This document shows positions 1 to 13,260 of a stretch of DNA of 64,000 nucleotides, piece after piece. Both the position numbers and the translations under genes were made by a program. Location of the stretch: the NCBI GenBank assembly GCA_947652115.1, contig OX393569.1, forward strand, positions 22,164,896-22,228,895. The letters are read 5' to 3'. The notes beneath the pieces are model-generated. The model did not search any database, was not told the DNA's origin, and was given only the letters and a program-made list of their open reading frames with translations. This stretch comes from Blastomussa wellsi (Eukaryota > Cnidaria > Anthozoa > Scleractinia > Plerogyridae). Within the stretch, counting starts at the first letter, position 1. Each line of letters starts with the position of its first letter.

Positions 1-1800
1 AAGATCTTGATTAGGGAAGATCTTGGTTATGCAAGATCTTTGTTATGCAAGATCTTGGTTATCAAAGATCTTGGTTATGCGAGATCTGGGTTATGTAAGA
101 TCTTGGTTAGGGAAGATCTTGGTTATGCAAGATCTTGGTTATGCAAGATCTTGGTTAGGCAAGATCTTGGTTATGCAAGATCTTGGTTCGGGAAGATCTT
201 GGTTATGTAAGATCTTGGTTAGGGAAGATCTTGGTTATGCAAGATCTTGGTTATGCAAGATCTTGTTTCGGGAAGATCTTGGTTAGGGAAGATCTTGGTT
301 AGGGAAGATCTTGGTTATGCAAGATCTTGGTTATGCAAGATCTTGGTTATGCAAGATGTTGGTTAGGGAAGATGTTGGTTAGGGAAGATCTTGGTTATGC
401 AAGATCTTGGTTATGCAAGATATTCGTTATGCAAGATCTTCGTTATGCGAAATCTTGGTTATGCAAGATCTTGGTTCGGGAAGATCTTCGTTAGGGAAGA
501 TCTTGGTTATGCAAGATCTTGGTTATGCAAGATCTTGGTTGTGCAAAATTTTGGTTAGGCAAGATCTTGGTTAGGGAAGACCTTGGTTAGGGAAGATCAT
601 CGTTATGCAAGAACTTTGCTATGCAAGATCTTGGTTATGCAAGATCTTGGTTATACAAGATCTTGGTTAGGCAAGATCTTGGTTATGCAAGATGTTGGTT
701 AGGGAAGATGTTGGTTAGGGAAGATGTTGGTTAGGGAAGATCTTGGTTATGCAAGATCTTGGTTATGCAAGATCTTTGTTATCCAAGATCTTGGTGATGC
801 AAGATCTTGGTTATGCAAGATCTTGGTTCGGGAATCTCTTGGTTATGCAAGATCTTGGTTATGCAAGATTTTGCTTAGGAAAGACCTTGGTTATGCAAAA
901 TCTTGGTTAGGCAAGATTTTCGTTAGGGAAGATCTTGGTTAGGAAAGATGTCGGTTATGCAAGATCTTGGTTAGGGAAGTTCTTGGTTATCAAAGAACTT
1001 TGTTTTGCAAGATCTTGGTTATGCAAGATCTTGGTTAGGGAAGATCTTGGTTATGCAAAATCTTGGTTAGGCAAGATCTTGGTTATGCAAGATCTTGGTT
1101 ATGCAAGATCTCGGTTAGCCAAGATCTTGGTTATGCAAGATCTTGGTTAGGCAAGATCTTGGTGATGCAAGATCTTGGTTATGCAAGATCTTGGTTATGC
1201 AAGATCTTGGTTATGGAAGATCTTGGTTAGGCAAGATCTTGGTTATGCAAGATCTTGGTTAGGCAAGATCTTGGTTAGGCAAGATCTTGGTTAGGCAAGA
1301 TCTTGGTTATGCAAGATCTTGGTTATTCAAGATCTTGGTTATCAAAGATCTTCGCTTTTCGAGATCTGGGTTATGTAAGATCTTGTTTAGGGAAGATCTT
1401 GGTTATGCAAGATCTTGGTTAGGCAAGATCTTGGTTAGGCAAGATCTTGGTTATGCAAGATCTTGGTTATGCAAGATCTCTGTCATGCAAGATCTTGGTT
1501 ATGCAAGATCTTTGTTATGCAAGATCTTGGTTAGGCAAGATCTTGGTTAGGCAAGATTTTGGTTCGGGAAGATCTTGGTTAGGGAAGATCTTGGTTAGGG
1601 AAGATCTTGGTTATGCAAATTCTTGGTTATGCAAGTTCTTGGTTATGCAAGATCTTGGTTAGGCATGATCTTGGTTATGCAAGATCTTGGTTATGCAAGA
1701 TCTTTGTTAGGGAAGATCTTAGGTATGCAAGATCTTGGTTAGGCAAGATCTTGGTTAGGTAAGATCCTGGCTAGGCAAGATCTTGGTTCGTAAAGATCTT
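1..1800 (+). repeat. HOR block X, first copy (truncated by the window)
   Basis: The first base aligns with 11022: both start with a unit of tail TTAGGG preceded by CTTGA, followed by the same sequence of variants for several hundred bases. The second half (from about 724) matches the block starting about 20,538, which has the same CTTTGTTATCC, GTGATGC and TTCGGGAATCTC series. Copies differ by substitutions and by whole added or lost units. Where the block begins to the left is outside the window. Confidence 0.8.
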
Positions 1801-3026
1801 GGTTATGCAAGATCTTTGTTAGGGTAGATCTTGGTTATGCAAGAACTTGGTTAGTTAAGATCTTGGTTATGCGAAATCTTGGTTATGCAAAATCTTGGTT
1901 AGGCAAGATCTTGGTTAGGGAAGATCTTCGTTAGGGAATCTCATGGTTATGCAAGAACTTTGCTATGCAAGATCTTGGTTATGCAAGATCTTGGTTAGGC
2001 AAGATCATGGTTATGCAAGATCTTGGTTAGGCAAAATCTTGGTTATGCAAGATGTTTGTTAGCGAAGATGTTGGTTAAGGAAGATGTTGGTTAGGGAAGA
2101 TCTTGGTTATGCAAGATCTTGGTTATGCAAGATCTTCGTTATGCAAGATCTTGGTTATGCAAGATCTTGGTTATGCAAGATGTTGGTTAGGGAAAATGTT
2201 GGTTAGCGAAGATGTTGGTTAAGGAAGATCTTGGTTATGCAAGATCTTGGTTATGCAAGATCTTGGTTATGCAAGATCTTGGTTCGGGAAGATCTTGGTT
2301 AGGGAAGATCTTGGTTATGCAAGATCTTGGTTACGCAAGATCTTGCTTAGGCAAGATCTTGGTTATGCAAAATCTTGGTTAGGCAAGATCTTCGTTAGGG
2401 AAGATCTTGGTTAGGGACGATCATGGTTATGCAAGGACTTTGCTATGCAAGATTCTTGTTATGCAAGATCTTGGTTATGCAAAATCTTGGTTAGGCAAGA
2501 TCTTGGTTAGGGAAGACCTTGGTTAGGGAAGATCATCGTTATGCAAGAACTTTGCTATGCAAGATCTTGGTTATGCAAGATCTTCGTTATGCAAGATCTT
2601 GGTTAGGCAAGATCTTGGTTATGCAAGATGTTGGTTGGGGAAGATGTTTGTTAGGGAAGATCTTGGTTATGCAAGATCTTGGTTATGCAAGATCTTGGTT
2701 ATGCGAGATCTCGGTTCGGGAATCTCTTGGTTATGCAAGATCTTGCTTAGGAAAGATCTTGGTTATGCAAAATCTTTGTTAGGGAAGATCTTGGTTCGGG
2801 AATATTTTGGTTAGGAAAGATCTCGCTTATGCAAGATCGTGGTAAGGGAAGATCTTGGTTAGGCAAGATCTTGGTTAAGCAAGATCTTGGTTATGCAAGA
2901 TCTTGGTTATGCAAGATCTTGGTTATTGAAGATCTTGGTTTTGCAAGATCTTGGTTAGGGAAGATCTTGGTTATGCAAGATCTTTGTTATGCAAAATCTT
3001 GGTGATGCAAGATCTTTGTTATGCAA

Positions 3027-4899
3027 GATCTTGGTTATGCAAGATCTTGGTTATGCAAGATCATGCTCATGCAAAATCTTGGTTATGCAAGATCTTGGTT
3101 ATGCAAGATCTTGGTTATGCAAGATCTTGCTTAGGGAAGATCTCTGTTATGCAAAATCTTGGTTATGCAAGATCTTTGTTAGGGAAGATCTTGGTTATGG
3201 AAGATCTTGGTTAGTGATGATCTTGGTTAGGGAACATCTTGGCTAGGCAAGATCTTGGTTCGTAAAGATCTTGGTTATGCAAGATCTTGGTTAGGGTAGA
3301 TCTTGGTTACGCAAGATCTTGGTTAGGCAAGATCTTGGTTATGCAAGATCTTGGTTATGCAAGATCTTGGTTATGCAAGATCTTGGTTAGGCAAGATCTT
3401 GGTTATGCAAGATGTTGGTTAGAGAACATTTTGGTTAGGGAAGATGTTGGTTAGGGAAGATCTTGGTTATGGAAGATCTTGGTTATGCAAAATCTTGGTT
3501 ATGTAAGATGTTGGTTAGGGAAGATGTTGGTTAGGGAAGATGTTGGTTAGGGAAGATCTTGGTTATGCAAGATCTTGGTTATGCAAGATCTTGGTTATGC
3601 AAGTTCTTGGTTATGCAAGATCTTGGTTATGCAAGATCTTGGTTCGGGAAGATCTTGGTTAGGGAAGATCTTGGTTATGCAAGATCTTGCTTAGGCAAGA
3701 TCTTGGTTATGCAAAATCTTGGTTAGGCAAGATCTTCGTTAGGGAAGATCTTGGTTAGGGAAGATCATGGTTTTGCAAGAACTTTGCTATGCAAGATCTT
3801 GGTTATGCAAGATCTTGGTTATGCAAGATCTTGGTTAGGCAAGATCTTGGTTATTCAAGATGTTGGTTAGCGAAGATGTTGGTTAGATAAGATGTTGGTT
3901 AGGAAAGATCTTGGTTATGCAAGATCTTGGTTAGTGATGATCTTGGTTATGCCAGATCTTGGTTATGCAAGATCTTGGTTATGCAAGATCATGCTCATGC
4001 AAAATCTTGGTTATGCAAGATCTTGGTTATGCAAGATCTTGGTTATGCAAGATCTTGCTTAGGGAAGATCTCTGTTATGGAAGATCTTGGTTATGCAAGA
4101 TCTTTGTTAGGGAAGATCTTGGTTATGGAAGATCTTGGTTAGTGATGATCTTGGTTAGGGAACATCTTGGCTAGGCAAGATCTTGGTTCGTAAAGATCTT
4201 GGTTATGCAAGATCTTGGTTAGGGTAGATCTTGGTTACGCAAGATCTTGGTTAGGCAAGATCTTGGTTATGCAAGATCTTGGTTATGCAAGATCTTGGTT
4301 ATGCAAGATCTTGGTTAGGCAAGATCTTGGTTATGCAAGATGTTGGTTAGAGAACATTTTGGTTAGGGAAGATGTTGGTTAGGGAAGATCTTGGTTATGG
4401 AAGATCTTGGTTATGCAAAATCTTGGTTATCTAAGATGTTGGTTAGGGAAGATGTTGGTTAGGGAAGATGTTGGTTAGGGAAGATCTTGGTTATGCAAGA
4501 TCTTGGTTATGCAAGATCTTGGTTATGCAAGTTCTTGGTTATGCAAGATCTTGGTTATGCAAGATCTTGGTTCGGGAAGATCTTGGTTAGGGAAGATCTT
4601 GGTTATGCAAGATCTTGCTTAGGCAAGATCTTGGTTATGCAAAATCTTGGTTAGGCAAGATCTTCGTTAGGGAAGATCTTGGTTAGGGAAGATCATGGTT
4701 TTGCAAGAACTTTGCTATGCAAGATCTTGGTTATGCAAGATCTTGGTTATGCAAGATCTTGGTTAGGCAAGATCTTGGTTATTCAAGATGTTGGTTAGCG
4801 AAGATGTTGGTTAGATAAGATGTTGGTTAGGAAAGATCTTGGTTATGCAAGATCTTGGTTAGTGATGATCTTGGTTATGCCAGATCTTGGTTATGCAAG
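3027..4899 (+). repeat. Nested 928-bp tandem duplication inside copy 1
   Basis: Landmarks repeat 928 bp (58 units) apart: CATGCTCATGC at about 3063 and 3991, AGTGATGATC followed by GGAACATCTTGG at 3213 and 4141, and the GCCAGATC unit near 3950 and 4878. Homology begins near 3027/3955 and is lost near 4899, where the second copy reads GATCGTGG instead of GATCATGC. The same nested pair is present in the second 4.3 kb copy (about 7346-9205), so it predates the 4.3 kb duplication. Confidence 0.85.
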
Positions 4900-5139
4900 A
4901 TCGTGGTTAGGGAAGATCTTGGTTATGCAAGATCTTGGTTAGGCAAGATCTCGGTTAGGCAAAATCTTGGTTATGCAAGATCTTGGTTAGGCAAGATCTT
5001 GGTTATGCAAGATCTTGGTTAGGGAAGATCTTGGTTATGCAAAATCTTGGTTATGCAAGATCTTGGTTATGCAAGATCTTTGTTAGGGAAGATCTTGGTT
5101 ATGCAAGATCTTGGTTATGAAAGATCTTGGTTAGTCAAG

Positions 5140-6060
5140 ATCTTCGTTACCCAAGATCTTGGTTATGCAAGATCTTGGTTAGGCAAGATCTTGGTTATGC
5201 AAGGTCTTGGTTAGGGAAGATCTTGGTTATGCAAAATCTTGGTTATGCAAGATCTTGGTTATGAAAGATCTTTGTTAGGGAAGATCTTGGTTATGCAAGA
5301 TCTTGGTTATGCAAGATCTTGGTTATGCAAGATCTTGGTTATGGAAGATCTTGCTTAGGGAAGATCTTGGTTATGCAAAATCGTGGTTAGGCAAGATCTT
5401 CGTTAGGGAAGATCTCGATTAGGGAAGATCTTGGTTATGCAAGATCTTGGTTAGGCAAGATCTTTGTTATCAAGATCTTGGTTAGGCAAGATCTTGGTTA
5501 TGCAAGATCTTGGTTCGGGAAGATCTTGGTTAGGGAAGATCTTGGTTAGGGAAGATCTTGGTTATGCAAGATCTTGGTTATGCAAAATCTTGGTGATGCA
5601 AGATCTCTGTTATGCAAGATCTTGGTTATGCAAGATCTTGGTTATGCAAGATCATGCTTATGCAAAATCTTGGTTATGCAAGATCTTGGTTAGTGATGAT
5701 CTTGGTTATGCGAGATCTTGGTTATGCAAGATCTTGGTTAGGGAAGATCTTGGTTTAGCAAGATCTTGGTTAGGCAAGATCTTCGTTACCCAAGATCTTG
5801 GTTATGCAAGATCTTGGTTAGGCAAGATCTTGGTTATGCAAGGTCTTGGTTAGGGAAGATCTTGGTTATGCAAAATCTTGGTTATGCAAGATCTTGGTTA
5901 TGAAAGATCTTTGTTAGGGAAGATCTTGGTTATGCAAGATCTTGGTTATGCAAGATCTTGGTTATGCAAGATCTTGGTTATGGAAGATCTTGCTTAGGGA
6001 AGATCTTGGTTATGCAAAATCGTGGTTAGGCAAGATCTTCGTTAGGGAAGATCTCGATTA
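5140..6060 (+). repeat. Nested 639-bp duplication (CGTTACCC series)
   Basis: The CGTTACCC tail and the following series of about 17 units, ending in AATCGTGG and GATCTCGATTAGGG, occur at 5145 and 5784, an offset of 639 bp (40 units minus one base). The lost base is the 15-bp unit at 5457 that lies between them. The same arrangement is in the second 4.3 kb copy (about 9448 and 10087). Confidence 0.8.
5457..5471 (+). repeat. 15-bp unit, TATC lineage
   Basis: The tail TATC replaces TATCA, giving one base less and shifting the array register. The same unit with the CTTTG core is at 9760-9774 in the second 4.3 kb copy. Other members of the lineage, all preceded by a TAGGC unit, start at 10527, 14445, 15180, 15819, 16730, 17113 (mutated to TATA), 17768, 23900, 26896, 29556 and 30883. 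The simplest origin is loss of one A from the AAA formed where a TATCA tail meets the next unit. Confidence 0.88.
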
Positions 6061-6119
6061 GGGAAGATCTTGGTTATGCAAGATCTTGGTTATCAAAGAT
6101 CTTGGTTATGCGAGATCTT

Positions 6120-9100
6120 GGTTATGCAAGATCTTTGTTAGGGTAGATCTTGGTTATGCAAGAACTTGGTTAGTTAAGATCTTGGTTATGCGAAATCTTG
6201 GTTATGCAAAATCTTGGTTAGGCAAGATCTTGGTTAGGGAAGATCTTCGTTAGGGAATCTCATGGTTATGCAAGAACTTTGCTATGCAAGATCTTGGTTA
6301 TGCAAGATCTTGGTTAGGCAAGATCATGGTTATGCAAGATCTTGGTTAGGCAAAATCTTGGTTATGCAAGATGTTTGTTAGCGAAGATGTTGGTTAAAAA
6401 AGATGTTGGTTAGGGAAGATCTTGGTTATGCAAGATCTTGGTTATGCAAGATCTTCGTTATGCAAGATCTTGGTTATGCAAGATCTTGGTTATGCAAGAT
6501 GTTGGTTAGGGAAAATGTTGGTTAGCGAAGATGTTGGTTAAGGAAGATCTTGGTTATGCAAGATCTTGGTTATGCAAGATCTTGGTTATGCAAGATCTTG
6601 GTTCGGGAAGATCTTGGTTAGGGAAGATCTTGGTTATGCAAGATCTTGGTTACGCAAGATCTTGCTTAGGCAAGATCTTGGTTATGCAAAATCTTGGTTA
6701 GGCAAGATCTTCGTTAGGGAACATCTTGGTTAGGGACGATCATGGTTATGCAAGGACTTTGCTATGCAAGATTCTTGTTATGCAAGATCTTGGTTATGCA
6801 AAATCTTGGTTAGGCAAGATCTTGGTTAGGGAAGACCTTGGTTAGGGAAGATCATCGTTATGCAAGAACTTTGCTATGCAAGATCTTGGTTATGCAAGAT
6901 CTTCGTTATGCAAGATCTTGGTTAGGCAAGATCTTGGTTATGCAAGATGTTGGTTGGGGAAGATGTTTGTTAGGGAAGATCTTGGTTATGCAAGATCTTG
7001 GTTATGCAAGATCTTGGTTATGCGAGATCTCGGTTCGGGAATCTCTTGGTTATGCAAGATCTTGCTTAGGAAAGATCTTGGTTATGCAAAATCTTTGTTA
7101 GGGAAGATCTTGGTTCGGGAATATTTTGGTTAGGAAAGATCTCGCTTATGCAAGATCGTGGTAAGGGAAGATCTTGGTTAGGCAAGATCTTGGTTAAGCA
7201 AGATCTTGGTTATGCAAGATCTTGGTTATGCAAGATCTTGGTTATTGAAGATCTTGGTTTTGCAAGATCTTGGTTAGGGAAGATCTTGGTTATGCAAGAT
7301 CTTTGTTATGCAAAATCTTGGTGATGCAAGATCTTTGTTATGCAAGATCTTGGTTATGCAAGATCTTGGTTATGCAAGATCATGCTCATGCAAAATCTTG
7401 GTTATGCAAGATCTTGGTTATGCAAGATCTTGGTTATGCAAGATCTTGCTTAGGGAAGATCTCTGTTATGCAAAATCTTGGTTATGCAAGATCTTTGTTA
7501 GGGAATATCTTGGTTATGGAAGATCTTGGTTAGTGATGATCTTGGTTAGGGAACATCTTGGCTAGGCAAGATCTTGGTTCGTAAAGATCTTGGTTATGCA
7601 AGATCTTGGTTAGGGTAGATCTTGGTTACGCAAGATCTTGGTTAGGCAAGATCTTGGTTATGCAAGATCTTGGTTATGCAAGATCTTGGTTATGCAAGAT
7701 CTTGGTTAGGCAAGATCTTGGTTATGCAAGATGTTGGTTAGAGAACATTTTGGTTAGGGAAGATGTTGGTTAGGGAAGATCTTGGTTATGGAAGATCTTG
7801 GTTATGCAAAATCTTGGTTATGTAAGATGTTGGTTAGGGAAGATGTTGGTTAGGGAAGATGTTGGTTAGGGAAGATCTTGGTTATGCAAGATCTTGGTTA
7901 TGCAAGATCTTGGTTATGCAAGTTCTTGGTTATGCAAGATCTTGGTTATGCAAGATCTTGGTTCGGGAAGATCTTGGTTAGGGAAGATCTTGGTTATGCA
8001 AGATCTTGCTTAGGCAAGATCTTGGTTATGCAAAATCTTGGTTAGGCAAGATCTTCGTTAGGGAAGATCTTGGTTAGGGAAGATCATGGTTTTGCAAGAA
8101 CTTTGCTATGCAAGATCTTGGTTATGCAAGATCTTGGTTATGCAAGATCTTGGTTAGGCAAGATCTTGGTTATTCAAGATGTTGGTTAGCGAAGATGTTG
8201 GTTAGATAAGATGTTGGTTAGGAAAGATCTTGGTTATGCAAGATCTTGGTTAGTGATGATCTTGGTTATGCCAGATCTTGGTTATGCAAGATCTTGGTTA
8301 TGCAAGATCATGCTCATGCAAAATCTTGGTTATGCAAGATCTTGGTTATGCAAGATCTTGCTTAGGGAAGATCTCTGTTATGCAAGACCTTGGTTATGCA
8401 AGATCTTTGTTAGGGAAGATCTTGGTTATGGAAGATCTTGGTTAGTGATGATCTTGGTTAGGGAACATCTTGGCTAGGCAAGATCTTGGTTCGTAAAGAT
8501 CTTGGTTATGCAAGATCTTGGTTAGGGTAGATCTTGGTTACGCAAGATCTTGGTTAGGCAAGATCTTGGTTATGCAAGATCTTGGTTATGCAAGATCTTG
8601 GTTATGCAAGATCTTGGTTAGGCAAGATCTTGGTTATGCAAGATGTTGGTTAGAGAACATTTTGGTTAGGGAAGATGTTGGTTAGGGAAGATCTTGGTTA
8701 TGGAAGATCTTGGTTATGCAAAATCTTGGTTATGTAAGATGTTGGTTAGGGAAGATGTTGGTTAGGGAAGATGTTGGTTAGGGAAGATCTTGGCTATGCA
8801 AGATCTTGGTTATGCAAGATCTTGGTTATGCAAGTTCTTGGTTATGCAAGATCTTGGTTATGCAAGATCTTGGTTCGGGAAGATCTTGGTTAGGGAAGAT
8901 CTTGGTTATGCAAGATCTTGCTTAGGCAAGATCTTGGTTATGCAAAATCTTGGTTAGGCAAGATCTTCGTTAGGGAAGATCTTGGTTAGGGAAGATCATG
9001 GTTTTGCAAGAACTTTGCTATGCAAGATCTTGGTTATGCAAGATCTTGGTTATGCAAGATCTTGGTTAGGCAAGATCTTGGTTATTCAAGATGTTGGTTA

Positions 9101-10422
9101 GCGAAGATGTTGGTTAGATAAGATGTTGGTTAGGAAAGATCTTGGTTATGCAAGATCTTGGTTAGTGATGATCTTGGTTATGCCAGATCTTGGTTATGCA
9201 AGATCGTGGTTAGGGAAGATCTTGGTTATTCAAGATCTTGGTTAGGCAAGATCTCGGTTAGGCAAAATCTTGGTTATGCAAGATCTTGGTTAGGCAAGAT
9301 CTTGGTTATGCAAGATCTTGGTTAGGGAAGATCTTGGTTATGCAAAATCTTGGTTATGCAAGATCTTGGTTATGCAAGATCTTTGTTAGGGAAGATCTTG
9401 GTTATGCAAGATCTTGGTTATGAAAGATCTTGGTTAGTCAAGATCTTCGTTACCCAAGATCTTGGTTATGCAAGATCTTGGTTAGGCAAGATCTTGGTTA
9501 TGCAAGGTCTTGGTTAGGGAAGATCTTGGTTATGCAAAATCTTGGTTATGCAAGATCTTGGTTATGAAAGATCTTTGTTAGGGAAGATCTTGGTTATGCA
9601 AGATCTTGGTTATGCAAGATCTTGGTTATGCAAGATCTTGGTTATGGAAGATCTTGCTTAGGGAAGATCTTGGTTATGCAAAATCGTGGTTAGGCAAGAT
9701 CTTCGTTAGGGAAGATCTCGATTAGGGAAGATCTTGGTTATGCAAGATCTTGGTTAGGCAAGATCTTTGTTATCAAGATCTTGGTTAGGCAAGATCTTGG
9801 TTATGCAAGATCTTGGTTCGGGAAGATCTTGGTTAGGGAAGATCTTGGTTAGGGAAGATCTTGGTTATGCAAGATCTTGGCTATGCAAAATCTTGGTGAT
9901 GCAAGATCTCTGTTATGCAAGATCTTGGTTATGCAAGATCTTGGTTATGCAAGATCATGCTTATGCAAAATCTTGGTTATGCAAGATCTTGGTTAGTGAT
10001 GATCTTGGTTATGCGAGATCTTGGTTATGCAAGATCTTGGTTAGGGAAGATCTTGGTTATGCAAGATCTTGGTTAGGCAAGATCTTCGTTACCCAAGATC
10101 TTGGTTATGCAAGATCTTGGTTAGGCAAGATCTTGGTTATGGAAGGTCTTGGTTAGGGAAGATCTTGGTTATGCAAAATCTTGGTTATGCAAGATCTTGG
10201 TTATGAAAGATCTTTGTTAGGGAAGATCTTGGTTATGCAAGATCTTGGTTATGCAAGATCTTGGTTATGCAAGATCTTGGTTATGGAAGATCTTGCTTAG
10301 GGAAGATCTTGGTTATGCAAAATCGTGGTTAGGCAAGATCTTCGTTAGGGAAGATCTCGATTAGGGAAGATCTTGGTTATGCAAGATCTTGGTTATCAAA
10401 GATCTTGGTTATGCGAGATCTT
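6120..10422 (+). repeat. 4.3 kb higher-order repeat, copy 2 (about 4303 bp)
   Basis: This is the tandem partner of 1801-6119. The offset falls from 4319 to 4303 bp after about 8300, because one TATGC unit is missing: following CATGCTCATGC and AAAATC, copy 1 (from about 3991) has three standard units before the CTTGCTTAGGG unit while the copy at about 8309 has two. It carries its own copy of the 15-bp unit (9760-9774), matching the one at 5457. The end is placed where the match to the start of the copy is lost, after the GCGAGATC unit near 10413. Confidence 0.88.
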
Positions 10423-11021
10423 GGTTATGAAAGATCTTGGTTAGGGAGGATCTTGGTTATGCAAGATCTTGGTTAGGCAAGATCTTGGTTATGCAAGATC
10501 TTTGTTATGCAAGATCTTGGTTAGGCAAGATCTTGGTTATCAAGATCTTGGTTAGGCAAGATCTTGGTTATGCAAGATCTTGGTTCGGGAAGATCTTGGT
10601 TAGGGAAGATCTTGGTTAGGGAAGATCTTGGTTATGCAAGATCTTGGTTATGCAAAATCTTGGTGATGCAAGATCTCTGTTATGCAAGATCTTGGTTATG
10701 CAAGATCTTGGTTAGGCATGATCTTGGTTATGCAAGATCTCGGTTATGCAAGATCTTTGTTAGGGAAGATCTTGGCTATGCAAGCTCTTGCTTAGCGAAG
10801 ATCTTGGTTATGCAAAATCGTAGTTAGGCAAGATCTTCGTTAGGGAAGATCTTGATTAGGGAAGATCTTGGTTATGCAAGATCTTGGTTAGGCATGATCT
10901 TGGTTATGCAAGATCTCGGTTATGCAAGTTATTTGTTAGGGAAGATCTTTGTTATGCAAGCTCTTGCTTAGCGAAGATCTTGGTTTTGCAAAATCGTAGT
11001 TAGGCAAGATCTTCGTTAGGG
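10423..11021 (+). repeat. Linker with an 11-unit (176-bp) duplication
   Basis: This stretch joins the 4.3 kb pair to the next copy of block X. GGCATGATC followed by GATCTCGG, CAAGCTCTTGCTTAGCG and AATCGTAG occurs at 10715 and 10891, exactly 176 bp (11 units) apart. The same series is found singly at about 15,925-16,040 and 17,875-17,990, so it is a mobile block of the left domain. Confidence 0.75.
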
Positions 11022-13260
11022 AAGATCTTGATTAGGGAAGATCTTGGTTATGCAGGATCTTTGTTATGCAAGATCTTGGTTATCAAAGATCTTGGTTATG
11101 CGAGATCTGGGTTATGTGAGATCATGGTTAGGGAAGATCTTGGTTATGCAACATCTTGGTTATGCAAGATCTTGGTTAGGCAAGATCTTGGTTATGCAAG
11201 ATCTTGGTTCGGGAAGATCTTGGTTATGTAAGATCTTGGTTAGGGAAGATCTTGGTTATGCAAGATCTTGGTTATGCAAGATCTTGGTTATGCAAGATCT
11301 TGGGTCGGGAAGATCTTGGTTAGGGAAGATCTTGGTTAGGGAAGATCTTGGTTATGCAAGATATTCGTTATGCAAGATCTTCGTTATGCAAGATCTTGGT
11401 TATGCAAGATCTTGGTTCGGGAAGATCTTCGTTAGGGAAGATCTTGGTTATGCAAGATCTTGGTTATGCAAGATCTTGGTTGTGCAAAATTTTGGTTAGG
11501 CAAGATCTTGGTTATGCAAGATCTTGGTTAGACAAGATCTTGGTTAGGCAAGATCTTGGTTATGCAAGATCTTGGTTCGGGAATCTCTTGGTTATGCAAG
11601 ATCTTGGTTATGCAAGATCTTGCTTAGGAAAGATCTTGGTTATGCAAAATCTTGGTTAGGCAAGATCTTCGTTACGGAAGATCTTGGTTAGGAAAGATGT
11701 CGGTTATGCAAGATCTTGGTTAGGGAAGTTCTTGGTTATCAAAGAACTTTGTTTTGCAAGATCTTGTTATGCAAGATCTTGGTTAGGGAAGATCTTGGTT
11801 ATGCAAAATCTTGGTTAGGCAAGATCTTGGTTATGCAAGATCTTGGTTATGCAAGATCTTGGTTAGCCAAGATCTTGGTTATGCAAGATCTTGGTTAGGC
11901 AAGATCTTGGTGATGCAAGATCTTGGTTATGCAAGGTCTTTGTTATGCAAGATCTTGTTTATGGAAGATCTTGGTTAGGCAAGATCTTGGTTATGCAAGA
12001 TCTTGGTTAGGCAAGATCTTGGTTATGCAAGATCTTGGTTAGGCAAGATCTTGGTTATGCAAGATCTTGGTTATTCAAGATCTTGGTTATCAAAGATCTT
12101 GGCTATTCGAGATCTGGGTTATGTAAGATCTTGTTTAGGGAAGATCTTGGTTATGCAAGATCTTGGTTAGGCAAGATCTTGGTTAGGCTAGATCTTGGTT
12201 ATGCAAGATCTTGGTTATGCAAGAGCTTGGTTATACAAGATCTCTGTCATGCAAGATCTTGGTTATGCAAAATCTTTGTTATGCAAGATCTTGGTTAGGC
12301 AAGATTTTGGTTCGGGAAGATCTTGGTTAGGGAAGATCTTGGTTAGGGAAGATCTTGGTTATGCAAATTCTTGGTTATGCAAGATCTTGGTTATGCAAGA
12401 TCTTGGTTAGGCATGATCTTGGTTATGCAAGATCTTGGTTATGCAAGATCTTTGTTAGGGAAGATCTTAGGTATGCAAGATCTTGGTTAGGCAAGATCTT
12501 GGTTAGGGAAGATCTTGGCTAGGCAAGATCTTGGTTCGTAAAGATCTTGGTTATGCAAGATCTTGGTTAGGGTAGATCTTGGTTATGCAAGAACTTGGTT
12601 AGTTAAGATCTTGGTTATGCGAAATCTTGGTTATGCAAAATCTTGGTTAGGCAAGATCTTGGTTAGGGAATCTCATGGTTATGCAAGAACTTTGCTATGC
12701 AAGATCTTGGTTATGCAAGATCTTGGTTAGGCAAGATCATGGTTATGCAAGATCTTGGTTAGGCAAGATCTTGGTTATGCAAGATGTTTGTTAGCGAAGA
12801 TGTTGGTTAAGGAAGATGTTGGTTAGGGAAGATCTTGGTTATGCAAGATCTTGGTTATTTAAGATCTTGGTTATGGAAGATGTTGGTTAGGGAAGATGTT
12901 GGTTAAGGAAGATGTTGGTTAGGGAAGATCTTGGTTATGCAAGATCTTGGTTATGCAAGATCTTCGTTATGCAAGATCTTGGTTATGCAAGATCTTGGTT
13001 ATGCAAGATGTTGGTTAGGGAAAATGTTGGTTAGGGAAGATGTTGGTTAGGGAAGATCTTGGTTATGCAAGATCTTGGTTATGCAAGATCTTCGTTATGC
13101 AAGATCTTGGTTATGCAAGATCTTGGTTCGGGAAGATCTTGGTTAGGGAAGATCTTGGTTATGCAAGATCTTGGTTACGCAAGCTCTTGGTTAGGCAAGA
13201 TCTTGGTTATGCAAAATCTTGGTTAGGCATGATCTTCGTTACGGAAGATCTTGGTTAGGG
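11022..13260 (+). repeat. HOR block X, second copy
   Basis: It aligns with base 1 at an offset of 11021 bp and follows the same order of variants through the GGTTGTGCAAAATTTTGG unit (about 550 and 11480), the GATGTCGG unit and the CTTTGTTTTGC unit. It then continues into the TTAGTTAAG module at 12589 (equivalent to 1841). A private 15-bp unit lies at 11758. Differences from the first copy are substitutions and whole-unit gains or losses. Confidence 0.8.
11758..11772 (+). repeat. 15-bp unit, private
   Basis: One G is missing from the GG of the core (AAGATCTTGTTATGC). No copy of this change was found elsewhere, so it arose after block X was duplicated. Confidence 0.88.

Larger units (their letters stand above)
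1801..6119 (+). repeat. 4.3 kb higher-order repeat, copy 1 (4319 bp)
   Basis: Sequence from 1801 repeats from 6120 with an offset of 4319 bp, equal to 270 units minus one base, the missing base being in the 15-bp unit at 5457. Landmarks match at that offset: the TTAGTTAAG module (1841 and 6160), the GATCATCG series (2519 and 6838) and the CATGCTCATGC series (about 3063 and 7382). It holds nested duplications of 928 bp and 639 bp, listed separately. Identity between copies looks very high by eye, with scattered single substitutions. Confidence 0.9.

Noticed and set aside
5400..5420. CENP-B box, because CTTCGTTAGGGAA resembles its first half (TTCGTT)
   Set aside because: The required A and CGGG at the correct spacing are absent. 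The resemblance stops after the first half, and CTTCGTT is just a single change from CTTGGTT.
5464..5853. Repeat-peptide frames of 85-151 codons across the left domain as structural proteins (silk-like, antifreeze-like or repeat effector)
   Set aside because: No signal peptide, no flanking unique domain and no frame preference. One-base and five-base indels are tolerated and copied, and stops are set by the TAG in common tail variants.
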